Assembly: GCA_036872755.1 (NCBI GenBank)
Contig: JAVHNS010000005.1
Coordinates: forward strand, 1,736,001-1,800,000
Source of the DNA: Orbilia blumenaviensis
Taxonomy: Eukaryota; Ascomycota; Orbiliomycetes; Orbiliales; Orbiliaceae
Direction: 5' to 3'
Length of the DNA: 64,000 bases
Shown here: positions 36,124 to 46,459 of the stretch, piece after piece
Position numbering within the stretch: position 1 is the first letter of the stretch
How the letters are laid out: each line of letters starts with the position of its first letter
Notes under the pieces: model-generated
The model's input: the letters and a program-made list of their open reading frames with translations, nothing else
Databases searched by the model: none
Told to the model about the DNA's origin: nothing
Position numbers and translations under genes: made by a program

Positions 36124-38103
36124 TTACTCTTCCTTAATAGGAAACCGTGGGAAAACTCTCTCCTTCGTCCCCGACGCCCCCTCTCCATACCTAAAATCCG
36201 CCCCCAAAACCGCCTTCCCCCACCCTCTATCCCCCTCCGCCACACCCAACAGCCCCAACAACCTCTCCATCTTCCCAGGCATGAACGGCTGCAGCAGTAT
36301 CCCAGAAATCCGCAGCGCCTCGGCCGCAGGATAGAGCATATAACTCCTCACCCCTTCCTTATCATCATTCCACAGTTGTGTCGCATGAATATACTTATGC
36401 GTCTCCGACACAACCTCAAGTATCTCTCTGATCGCACTTGGAAAATCCATATTCTCCATCTTTTCGTCGACCCGTGATCTCAACCCTTCCAGTACTTCGT
36501 ACCTAAGTTTATTATAAAGCGCTGCCATATCCTCACTTAACTCCACCTTCCTCCCTTCTTGCTCACACTTAACCGCATCCGAGACACTATACTTCGCAGA
36601 GCAAACCCGTGTCAAAAGACTTCCAATCTGACTCCCCAAGTACTTATTATACTTATCCTCAATCTCCTGGTTCGAATAATCTCCATCATTAACAATCCCA
36701 CCATCAAGGCAGAGGTAAAAGCGCATAGTATCAACCCCCCACCGCTTGATAGCATGAAAAGGGTCAACTACATTCCCATCCGACTTTGACATCTTCTTCT
36801 TCGACATCGTCCAATGCGCATGACTTAGTATCTGTTTCGGAAGTTCGGCGCCTATGGCGAGCAGGAATGCTGGCCAGTAGATACAGTGAAATCGTATTAT
36901 ATCCTTTCCGATGATTTGTAGATTCGCGGGCCAGACGGATTCCGAAGATGGGGTGAATGGGTATCCGGTGAAGGTTAGGTAATTTATCAACGCGTCCAGC
37001 CAGACATAGATCGTTTGCGATGAGTCTCCTGGTACGGGGATACCCCATTCCAACCGTTCCCTAGGACGGGAGATGGACAGGTCTTCTAAACCCTTTGATA
37101 CCTCTGCTTTAAGCATATCGTATCTCTGAGAAGGGAGTAACCACTTCGGATTCCTGTCATAAAACTCAAGAAGTCTGGGTCCCATAGATGAGAGTTTGAA
37201 ATGGTAGTTTTCTTCCGACATCCATTCTACGGTCTTTCCTGTTTCTTTGGAGACGAGGATTTCTTGACCTGTTGGCGGGTGAATCGTTTTTTGGATCGCG
37301 GATTCCGGGTAGAAGGCTTCGTCGGAGATGGAGTACCAGCCTGAGTGTTTTTTGAGGGTGATGTAGTCGGATTCGTGGAGGACGCGCTGGGATCAAAACG
37401 TATCAGCATATTTTACATCTAACTTAGTGCAGAGGGCGAGTGTGGCAGAGAGAGAAAGTACCCAGACATGCTCGACGACAGACTGGTGATCAGGGTCCGT
37501 AGTTCTTATAAAGCGATCGTAGCTAATGTTTGCCGTATCCGCCAGTTTCTTAAATGTCTCCGCCCCACTATCACAGAACACCTTCGGGTTCACACCGGCC
37601 AGGGTTGCCGCCTGCTGGATCTATAAATTCGTAATTGGTGCTACCTTTAGCATGATCCCTTTTAATTTCTTCTTCAGTGCTGGTAAAATAATAAAGGAAA
37701 GTCACTCACGCACTTTCAACCCGTACTCGTCGGTGCCGGTGCACAATCTCGCCTCATTACCCTTCAGCTCCTGCCATCTCTTCGCAACGTCCGCAAGCAC
37801 TGTGGTGTACAGATGACCAATATGCGGTGCTATACATCCCCTCAAGCTGTTAGCATAATACAATACAGGTCCAATTGAACAAAAAGAAGAAAAAGTAATG
37901 GTAGGATGGCTGTATTTACCAGCATTGACGTAGTATATCGGCGTAGTGATATAATACGGCTTCCTATCCTGACCAGCAGTATCCGAGGATGTGGATTGAT
38001 ACCTCCTCGCTGTCGGTAATACCGTAGAGCGAGCGAGCATTCGACGCCATGATGCATGTGAGTTTCGCAGAACGGACACTCTGCAGCCGCGGGGTAGAAT
38101 CAT
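36124..38103 (-). CDS. MSM1: mitochondrial methionyl-tRNA synthetase
   Basis: Four exons (38103-37920, 37829-37714, 37620-37462, 37386-36124) encode 573 residues. The N-terminus is rich in Arg and Ser without acids (LRNSHASWRRMLARSTVLPTARR), as in mitochondrial targeting sequences. The class-I synthetase core follows: YYITTPIYYVNAAPHIGH with the HIGH motif at 64-67 across the first splice, CTGTDEYGLK, and KMSKS at 351-355. The anticodon-binding helical domain covers about 395-540. Bacterial-type length without a C-terminal tRNA-binding extension fits the organellar enzyme (S. cerevisiae Msm1, 575 residues). It charges mitochondrial tRNA-Met for start and elongation. The second intron uses a GTGCGT donor so that GLK joins IQQAATLAGVNP, as in homologues. 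The chosen ATG is the first in frame after stops. Confidence 0.95.
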
Positions 38104-38803
38104 TGTATTTGGCGGCAATGGCGCATTTCTTTTTCAGCGCTCTATATTTTTTTCCTTAATAACCAACTTTTTGTGGTTACCGTTGTAGATGTTTTTTGTT
38201 TTTGTAAAGCTGGATGCATATGTATATGTTCCAGAACAGCCGGTAGCCGGTAGACCCTTCTCTAATACTATAGACCTGTCGTCCAGTCTTGCAGCTGTTG
38301 CAATTTTGCGACTCTTACAAAAGCTAAGAGGAAGGAATTAGCGAGAGAGATGGGGAACCAGGATCCGGCTACGGTTACCGTGTCCGATCGCGTCTTCCCT
38401 TCTGTATCAAACATTTAAACGACGAACCTTGGAAACAACCACAGGAAAAAACATCACCAACGTCACTGTACGGCCCCCGGTCCCCGCCAACATCTGATAC
38501 CCATATCTTCCTCCACAGCTCGGCGTTTTACATATATATACTTGTATATCATACCTACATTCCTCGTCAATTCGTAGCTGTTGTGTACGTGCGTGCGTGT
38601 TTGTGACTATAAAGTATATAGTGGTGGTAGTATATAGTCATTTTGTTACTTCCTCATGGTAAGCTATATAATGCTTCATCTCTTCCAATCCCCCCTCAAA
38701 ACTATCATCATCACCATCACCTCCACCTAAACATACATCCTCATTATCATCAAACCCCTTGCTATTATCATCATCACCACCAACCAATCGACTACTGCCC
38801 ATC
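38104..38803. other. divergent promoter region, MSM1 and NTF2-like gene
   Basis: About 700 bases between divergently transcribed genes. Contains AT-rich TATATATA near 38530, GTGGTGGTAG and, near 38700-38780, ATCATCACC repeats that probably belong to the leader of the plus-strand gene. No other gene seen. Confidence 0.5.
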
Positions 38804-39483
38804 ATGCCAGGCCTACCCAAGAAACCCACGGCCTTCACCCGCCAGACACTCCCCCGTCAGGAAGTCAATCGTCAGGGATTCACCTGTTCTACAAAGCCAC
38901 CTTATCTAATCTTTCATTCTCCTCCTTCTCATCATCGCAAACAGGCTCAAAATCAGACCTCCCCCTCCTCTTCTATGGAAGATGATATCCTCATCCAATT
39001 AGCATACACCGGTAAATAACAACATTTCCCATCAATCCTACCGACAGCAGTAACAAAAATAAAAATAACCAAAAAATCTAACAACTCATCTTCAATAAAC
39101 CCCTCCCAGCCGCCAAAAACTTCGTATCAAGCTACTACCTCGACCTTCAAACCGCCCGCTCAAAGCTCAAAACCTACTACATGCCCACAGCCACCATCTC
39201 CTGGAACGGCAACAACCTCTCCGGCGGCATAGATGATGTTGAAAAACTACACACGGAGATGCCACCGGCTAATTACGAAGTCCAATGCTTCGACGCTCAA
39301 CCTTTAATGCCCAACGGCAGAGGACAGTGTTCGATCTTATTGATCACGAACGGTTACGTCAAGTTTGGAGATGAGAAGGATGCTCCGTCCCGTGGGTTTT
39401 CGGAAACGATTACTTTGGAGCCGGATACTTCGACTCCTGTCAGGTTTTTGATCAGTAGTCAGAGTACTAGACTTGTCTTTTAG
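38804..39483 (+). CDS. NTF2-like mRNA export protein, Mtr2/NXT1 type
   Basis: Two exons, 38804-39011 and 39110-39483, encode 193 residues from the first ATG, or 136 from the in-frame ATG at 38975 (MEDDILIQLAYTG). The splice joins AYTG to AAKNFVSSYYLDLQTARSKLKTYY, the start of an NTF2 fold (helix, FV..YY). The conserved strand ATISWNGN (compare WNGN in Mtr2/p15) and C-terminal FSETITLEPD..PVRFLISSQSTRLVF follow. Mtr2 (yeast) or NXT1/p15 pairs with Mex67/NXF1 to carry mRNA through nuclear pores. The family is confident as NTF2-like; Mtr2 rather than another small NTF2-like protein is inference from size and the WNGN and FSETF-type motifs. The first 57 residues are Pro/Ser/Arg-rich and unlike the family core, so the downstream start may be the real one. 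Confidence 0.72.
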
Positions 39484-41350
39484 ACCTGGAAGAGAGGAGT
39501 CTAATCGATAATCTCTCCCTCATTTTCAAATTTTTTTTTTTTCTGACTACGATATTATGATCACGCTGCTTGCATAGAGGGAAAATGGCGTTTTGTGGTA
39601 TTGGGTGTTCCTCTATCTTTGTTTCCCTTACCCTTTTCCTGTGCAAATACATTTTATATTTGCATTTGCAGGAAATTGGAGGTATGGGTTTCTTTTTTTA
39701 TTGTCTACGTCTATTTCCCTTTGTTTTTCGGATTGCTATCATGTACTATATTGACTGCTTAGTAATCTAACGACGCTGTCACGGAGAAGGCGTGGCTGTT
39801 AGTCGGGGACGAATCTCAAAGACACAAGACATAAGACGAAATAAAACCCTCCACAAAAACATTTAGTCTACTAGACTATAAGATAAGATAAGAAATGTAT
39901 ACGGCCCCGTGGGGGTCTCAGTTCCCGCGACAAATTTGAAGGGTATAACCACTATACGACCCCATTGGTCTTCGGTGAGAGCTTGCATATATAAGCTTAT
40001 ATAGGTATGTGTAAAGCTTGTTTTTGTAAATAATGTGTGTACCTAGTCTCGTAGCAATTATTGTGTAATGCATACCGAACTTATACTAGCCCGTAGCCCC
40101 ATAGCCTGTAACCGATACATAAGGATCGTCGCGTATATATAATGTCGGCCCCCGCTTCGGCCCTCTTTGAACAAACCTACACCATACCAATCTACCTTAC
40201 TTACCAGTTGAAGCTTGCACGCCATACACCACCGTTTCACAAACCGACCTATCATACCTCGGTGCATATGAGCCAACCCCCACCCTTAGCCCAGAAAATA
40301 TATCTACGCCACACCACAATTGGTAGCATCTGGTAGAGTCTTTTATTCACCAGCAAGATCTTTGAGCTGACCTCGAGAGATTGCAAAAGAGTGTTGAGCC
40401 TCTGGCATTTATTATCAAGAGTAGCCTGGTTTGAGGACACCTATTATCTTATCATACACCGTGCCACACTACACTACCAGTATAACCCCCCGACTTTGTG
40501 TGCGTCTGGGACTACGAGACCAAACATCGCCGTCCAAAGACAAAGAACTCTCTCTCACATCATAAATGGAGCCCAAATCCAAAGATACCAGCACAAGAGT
40601 ACCCAGAATATCTTGACACCGTCCGAATTCCGTCTGGCGCGGGAAAGGCGCCCTCCCAAAAGAGTTATACGCCTATTGAATTCACTTTAATACCTTGACT
40701 GACTGACTGATCGAACACTCTCATCGATTACCTCCACTACGAACAAAAGGGTGGGTATTCGGGATAAAACATCGGTGGTGGTTTCGACTATACAGCCAAT
40801 CGAGGACCATCTAAGAAGCTTGGAGTTCCCTTGACCACAGATGGGAGGTCGCAATCTTGCTCCATTGTAGGGTTTAAAAAATCCCTTTGGAATGGCCCCG
40901 CGGTGCCATTGGTGATGCTATATCGTGGAGATAGTTTAATGGAAGTGGGGCCAAAGTTACCTGGCTACTACGTCGATGCAAACCAAAATGGTTGGAGAGC
41001 CCCTTTGCCAGAGCTAGAACGAACCATAATGGGCTCGAAAAACGCCACAACGGGCTCACAAGTTCTCCAGCACCTAATAGGGGGTTTTAGGTAGCTGAAG
41101 AGCCATCAGAGCTGAAGGTATTTGTACCAGAGGTGTCCCTGGGTAGGTAATTTATCCCTATTAATAACCATTTCACTCAGAGCCAAGCACTTTCTTAATT
41201 TCAGCTGCTAACAAGCTTTCGATAGCAAATAGCTTCAATTATCTTAGCTATAACCAAACGTTTAAAACTAATGAGGTAGAATGATATGAAGAAACATGAT
41301 TCTAGAAAATTGTTTGGTAATTTCGGAATCTTACGTTCATATTTCTCCCT

Positions 41351-41436
41351 TTTCTTCTTCTTGTTCTTCTTGTTCTTCTTGTTCTTCTTGTTCTTCTTGT
41401 TCTTCTTGTTCTTCTTGTTCTTCTTATTCTTCTTCT
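41351..41436. repeat. TTCTTGTTC nonanucleotide array
   Basis: About eight head-to-tail units of TTCTTGTTC (phase arbitrary), flanked by TTC triplets. The plus strand reads Cys-Ser-Ser repeats and the minus strand Arg-Arg-Thr repeats, but no gene is supported around it. It looks like an expanded TTC microsatellite with a fixed substitution every third unit. Confidence 0.9.
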
Positions 41437-41581
41437 GGCATAAACGATCCTTTTGAATGCGAAAGAAACATCCTTTTTGAAAAATTTTGGGAACTCAAGC
41501 GTACCGTACCATATCACCGAGAATGAAAAAATAGAGGAGTATGATCCGTCAGGACACAAACCCCACGCCGAGTACTTTGCA

Positions 41582-41584
<3 letters not shown>

Positions 41585-41613
<29 letters not shown>
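41585..41613 (+). repeat. poly(T) tract, 29 nt
   Basis: An uninterrupted T run in intergenic DNA; read on the minus strand it is a 29-nt poly(A). Confidence 0.95.
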
Positions 41614-42856
41614 CAGTGTGGTATATTGGATCGGAAAAAGACGAGCTCTTTTGTACCTTCCAAGAGGTTAACAAAGCTCGGAAGCCTGGGCATATCACTC
41701 CCTGGCCGGGGGATCTATGATCTAGTATCTGAATGCTGTGGTATCACCAGCAGTGGATTTTTTTTTTTGTCTGTTCACGACACGGGGAAGAATGGGATAC
41801 GATGGGAAAAAACTGTTTGCGGTAGAGTGAGATTGTAATTGAATGGGATGGAAGCAATGTTGATGAGCTGGTTGTATCGAGCGGTCTGTCTGGTAATGGA
41901 CGTTTTATTGAGGCCTGGGGTGGGGATGACACCAAGCCGTTGTTTATTAAAATACGTACATTATCTTTAGAATTATATATATAAAACAATTGGGTAGTTG
42001 AGTATAAATCTCAAAGCTACGAGACTATCTCAAAGTATAGCATAACATGATGATGTAAGGACGTATGTGGGATTGTTTCGAAATGGCTATTGATAACTGC
42101 CGTGAGATCTGTATTATATCAGACGATGCCGGACGCAGTCTTCGCATGTAATCCACACATACTACTCCACGATTTCTGTCAATTGAAAGACAGGTTAACT
42201 GCAAGCTACGTAGCCTCGAATTCTAGGTGTCGCATCAATGAACCACGCATTCTTGTGTTGCATTTTGGTCAAGCTTGGCTTTCGATATCTAGTTGGTCGA
42301 TTTGGTAGCTTAGCTCCGCCAATTGATTGATTGATCGAGGCCAGCTAGCTAAGACAAGCATATAAAAAAAAGGCCAGATCTAGAAAACCTGAAGTTATAT
42401 TATATACCTAATAAGTAAAGTATATAACGTCAACCTGTATACGTAGCTATAGTTAAGTAGTACGGTTAGGTAGTTAGGATCTAGATCCTACATATGTGTT
42501 GGGACCGCCAGCTTAGCTAGCCAGCCCGGGCGCGGCGTCTCGACAGATACGGATTTGAGCTCGTTTCGAACTAACAAAACACGGTTTCCTTTGTTTCTCC
42601 GACGTAAGCCTGTTAAACACGAACGCCTCATCATATCATCATCATTATCATCATCATCCCCCACCATCACTCTCGCTCCCTCTACCACCACCATCATCAC
42701 CGTTTTTGTTTTCCCTCTTAGCATCGTAAAACTCATCGAGGGATAAATAAACCTAGTCATTGTCCTCTCTCTTGTTTAGTCCTTTTTTTTTTTTTTTTTT
42801 TTTTCGTAATTCTTTCCGGACAGCGAGGCGGCTAGCTGTACCGTTTTTTTGTCAGG

Positions 42857-44633
42857 ATGGATATCTTAGCTGTATGTTGTCTCGTGACTTTTCCGAAAAC
42901 CCCCCCACCATTTTTGGACCACCACCACCATTATCATTTGGGAAACATAGCTAATTTGGTAATGAACTCATTGTCGGGATGGGTTTCTTTTTTTATTTGA
43001 GAAATAGAACTTAGCAACCTTTTTCGACCGGCCTCTCTTCCCATGGAAGAAACTCATCCTTGGCTTCTCCGTCGCTCAGTATTTATTTGAAACCTACCTT
43101 TCCGCTCGGCAGTATAAAGTCCTCCGAAAGGATAAGATCCCAAAGCAGCTGGATGGCGCGGTTGAACAGCAGGTTTTCGATAAGTCTCAAGTATGCCATT
43201 TCCTACAGACTGCTTTTCTCAAGAAACTGAGACTGTGTGGAAGCATATGTCGTAATGCTTTTGAGAGAGAGACAGAGATTTGGGGATAGACTGGCTAACT
43301 GGTATTCAATTGAAAGGCGTACGGTCGTGCCAAAGCAGATTTCGGATATGTCAAGGGTCTCTACGGGCAACTGCAGAACGTCGGGTTTATCGTCTATGAT
43401 GTGCTACCGAAGCTATGGGGCTTCACTGGCTCTTTGATGCTTGCTTATGTTCCGGCTAGATTCAATGGCGAGGTAATGATGCTCTTCTATGCCCATATAG
43501 TAACGGATTGAATATATACTTACTACTGTTTTTTATATATAGATTACACACTCTATCATCTTCTTCTTCGTCTTCAACCTCATTGCCACCGCTCTAAACG
43601 CTCCAATGGACTACTACGCCCACTTCGTTCTCGAGGAGAAATTCGGCTTCAACAAGCAAACCGTCGGTCTCTGGCTGTCAGACATGGTAAAAGGCCAAGC
43701 TCTCTCCATCGTCTTCGGCGCCCCGATTCTAGCCGGTTTCCTCAAAATCGTCCAGTCGTTCGGTACAAACTTCTTCTTCTACCTCTGGGCTTTCGCCGTC
43801 GGTGTCCAAGTCATCGCGATTACCATCTACCCGATCTGGATCCTCCCGTTGTTCAACAAGCTTACACCATTGGAGCCTGGGAAGTTGAAGACTGAAGTCG
43901 AGGAATTGGCTGAGAAATTGAAGTTCCCGTTGAAGAAGCTTTATGTTATCGATGGGTCTAAGAGGAGTGCGCATTCTAATGCGTATTTCTATGGTCTGCC
44001 ATGGGCGAAGCATATCGTTATTTATGATACTTTGATCGAGAAGAGCGAAACTCAAGAGGTGGTTGCTGTTCTTGCCCACGAGCTTGGACATTGGAGCTTG
44101 GGACACACCACCAAGTTGTTCTATATCGCACAGGTATTTCCCACTTCCCCCCCTTATCTCAATCCTTCCCCCTCCCCAGTTTTTCGTCCTTTTTTCCCCT
44201 CTCTATCTGTTATAATACATACATATATACTAATACAATCGAACCTCACGCCGCACAGTTCCACATGTTCTACATCTTCACCCTCTTCTCCGTCTTCATC
44301 AACAACCGCTCCCTCTACCGCTCCTTCGGTTTCCACGGTTCAAACCCCATCATCATCGGATTCATCCTCTTCTCGGACGTCCTATCCCCCATGGACACCC
44401 TCGTCAAGTTCTTTTTGAACATGGTTACCAGAATGTTTGAGTACCAGGCCGACGCCTTCGCGTTGAACTTGGGATTCGGGGACATGCTGGCGAGCAGTTT
44501 GATCAAGCTCCAGGTGCAGAATCTGTCCACTATGGATGCGGATTGGATGTATTCGAGCTATCATTATACGCATCCGATTTTGACGGAGAGGTTGGGGGCG
44601 TTGGGATGGAAGGGACAGGACAAGAAGCAGTAA
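42857..44633 (+). CDS. STE24: CAAX prenyl protease 1 (zinc metalloprotease Ste24)
   Basis: Five exons (42857-42871, 43008-43190, 43317-43472, 43543-44133, 44259-44633) encode 439 residues. The 15-nt first exon (MDILA) joins NLATFFDRPLFPWKKLILGFSVAQYLFETYL, the typical Ste24 N-terminus. Several membrane segments are visible, including about 20-40, 90-110, 119-137 and two after residue 315. The zinc site HELGH is at 297-301 (LAHELGHWSLGH), with the third ligand region in RMFEYQADAFA. The ending lacks a long tail (WKGQDKKQ). The enzyme sits in the ER and inner nuclear membrane and cleaves C-terminal AAX and N-terminal extensions from farnesylated proteins such as a-factor-type pheromones; it also clears blocked translocons. 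Length is close to yeast Ste24 (453). The final exon has a TTCCACATG start set by the CACAG acceptor. Confidence 0.95.
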
Positions 44634-44990
44634 AAATAAAAAGAAATAAAACGAAAAAGATGAAATGTGGTTTTGGCGAGGGGTGGATGATGGTTAGAGC
44701 TAGAGCTATATAGGATTGGATTTAGATGGAGCTCTTATAGGGATGATGAGTGAGTAGGTGAGTGAGCTAGGGGAGTGGTGAGGTGTCGGATGTCGATAGC
44801 GGTATAGCAATGAGAAACTAGCAGCCCATATATTAGTTAGTTGACATTTTGCAATTCCAAAACAAAAAAAAGTAATCAATCAAGCATACCTTCTTCATAA
44901 GCCCATCATTGCTCGGAAAGAAGCCGAATAGTTTATAGATAATATAACCCCCCTCTCCTCCATATATCCTCGTAACATCGTCATCACGAC
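44634..44990. other. convergent intergenic spacer
   Basis: 357 bases between the ends of STE24 and the acidic/Lys-rich gene. GTGAGTGAG-type repeats occur near 44750. No gene or strong terminator seen. Confidence 0.6.
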
Positions 44991-45599
44991 TTACTCCCTC
45001 GCACCGGCCCTCTCAGCCTCCTTCCGCCTCTTCTCCTCCTTAATCCTCAACTTCTTCAATCTCTTCCTCTCCTCTTTATCCACCACAACCCCCGCCTTCC
45101 CACCACCACCACCACCACCAATAACTCCCCTATCCTCCTCCTCTTCCTCCTCCTGAGCAAGCATCTCAACATCCTCCTGCCCTTCCTCAACCTTCTCAAC
45201 ACTCTGCAACTCCTTCATAACCATCCCCTCATCTTCATCTCTAATCTCCTCCGCAACCTCCAAATCCTCAACCGTTTCATAAACCCTCTGCCGTTCACTC
45301 TCCCCTCCTTCATCGGTATCCGGTTTTGAAAACGTATCTTCAATATCCAACTCCTGTTGATTGTAGTGGTTCGGGGCGAAGTGTGAATTCGCAGCGGGGC
45401 CGTGGATGCCGCGGAGGGCAAGTTCGAGCTTTTTGAGAGAGGCAGTGGTACCGGCGTCGTGTGAGTGCGACCATGGTTGAGAGGAGGTCGTGGAGAGGAG
45501 GTAGGATTGGAGGTGGTGGTGGGCGGTTTCGAGGGGGATTGGGTTTGAGGATATGAGTTTTGTTGGGACGCGGGGGGTTGCGGGGTGGTAGCGGGACAT
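44991..45599 (-). CDS. acidic/Lys-rich protein, possibly RNA polymerase I subunit RPA14-like
   Basis: Single exon, 202 residues from an ATG. The N-terminal third is ordered-looking: VPTKLISSNPIPLETAHHHLQSYLL followed by LKKLELALRGIHG. A Pro-led segment, a helix with a YL and an L..L...L+G motif resembles the A43-binding region of Rpa14/Ker1 of RNA polymerase I, but similarity is weak and from memory of the family pattern only. The middle is strongly acidic (EDLEVAEEIRDEDEG, a run of Glu), then a Gly run (GVIGGGGGGGKAG), then a basic C-terminus (ERKRLKKLRIKEEKRRKEAERA) typical of nucleolar or nuclear proteins. It shares a 337-bp divergent promoter with bL34m. The coding frame is real by length and by contrast with other frames, but function is uncertain. 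Confidence 0.6.
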   Translation of the reverse strand: MSRYHPATPRVPTKLISSNPIPLETAHHHLQSYLLSTTSSQPWSHSHDAGTTASLKKLELALRGIHGPAANSHFAPNHYNQQELDIEDTFSKPDTDEGGESERQRVYETVEDLEVAEEIRDEDEGMVMKELQSVEKVEEGQEDVEMLAQEEEEEEDRGVIGGGGGGGKAGVVVDKEERKRLKKLRIKEEKRRKEAERAGARE

Positions 45600-45936
45600 C
45601 TTTTTTTTTATTTTATTTTTGATTTATTTTGTGTCTTATTTTTGGTTTAATTGGTGTCCCTTATGAGTGTTGGGGGTGGTGGTGGTAATAGAAGAAAATA
45701 AATAGGTTGAGGTGGTGATAGAGATAGAGCGCCAGTCGCAAAAAAATAATATCAAAGAATTTTTGTTTTAAGCCGCAGATCGCATTGGATGGACCTCAAA
45801 AAAAAAAACGCGGCACCAAACCCGGTTAGGAAAAAAACACACCCTGCAAACCTTCAACCTCGAACCTCGAACTTCACGATAACGAACCTCAAAGCCCCGA
45901 ACCACCACCACTACCCCCAAAAAAGGGAGCAGAGCA
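45600..45936. promoter_or_regulatory. bidirectional promoter, acidic protein and bL34m
   Basis: The 337 bases between two divergent start codons must carry both promoters. T-rich (left) and A/C-rich (right) leaders are visible. No TATA box in a clear position was seen. Confidence 0.5.
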
Positions 45937-46459
45937 ATGACGACCCTTCCACTGCTTCGCCGCCCCGCGGTCTCCTGTTTACGATACACAGCTTCATCAC
46001 CATCGTCATCGATACTATCGCTCTCGTCACGGAGGTCAGTCCCCCAATGCCCATGAACCAATTGGAACCCTCCCCCCACCTTCAAGATCTATATATACTG
46101 ATACTAACATCCCCCCTCTTCTCTATAAAAAATACAGAACCTTCACCTCCCTCCTCCGCACCCCTCCCACAACCACCAGCGGCGGCATCTGTCGTCCAAC
46201 ACTCTACACCCCCACATCCCTTATCCCACAAACCACATCATCATCATCATCATCAATAATACCCACACCATTATCATCAACAACATCATCACTCCTAGGC
46301 AGCATAATACAAACCCGCGGCCACAGACGGAAAACCTATAATCCATCACATATAGTCCGTAAGCGTCGATTCGGATTCCTGGCCAGGTTGAGGAGTAAAA
46401 CTGGGAAGAATATTTTGAAGAGGAGGAAGTTGAAGGGGAGGAAGATGTTGACGCATTGA
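45937..46459 (+). CDS. mitochondrial large-subunit ribosomal protein bL34m
   Basis: Two exons, 45937-46034 and 46138-46459, encode 139 residues. The donor is GTCAGT and the acceptor AATACAG; the splice restores an Arg codon (AG+A). The last 45 residues match bacterial L34: [47 protein letters not shown] in pattern, i.e. YNPS, RKR..GFLAR, G..IL.RR..KGRK. The first 90 residues are Arg/Ser/Thr/Leu-rich without acids, fitting a mitochondrial targeting peptide plus a low-complexity linker that includes a run of Ser from a TCA repeat. L34 lies near the exit-tunnel region of the ribosome. The N-terminal part is the least certain; the L34 core is not in doubt. Confidence 0.92.

Larger units (their letters stand above)
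39484..42856. other. 3.4-kb intergenic region with a 9-mer repeat
   Basis: No convincing gene. It has an open stretch at 40768-41094 without a start codon near its 5' end, a TTCTTGTTC array at 41351-41436, poly(T) at 41585-41613 and poly(T) at 42783-42804, close before the STE24 start. ATCATCATC-type triplets occur at 42629-42660. Confidence 0.55.
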
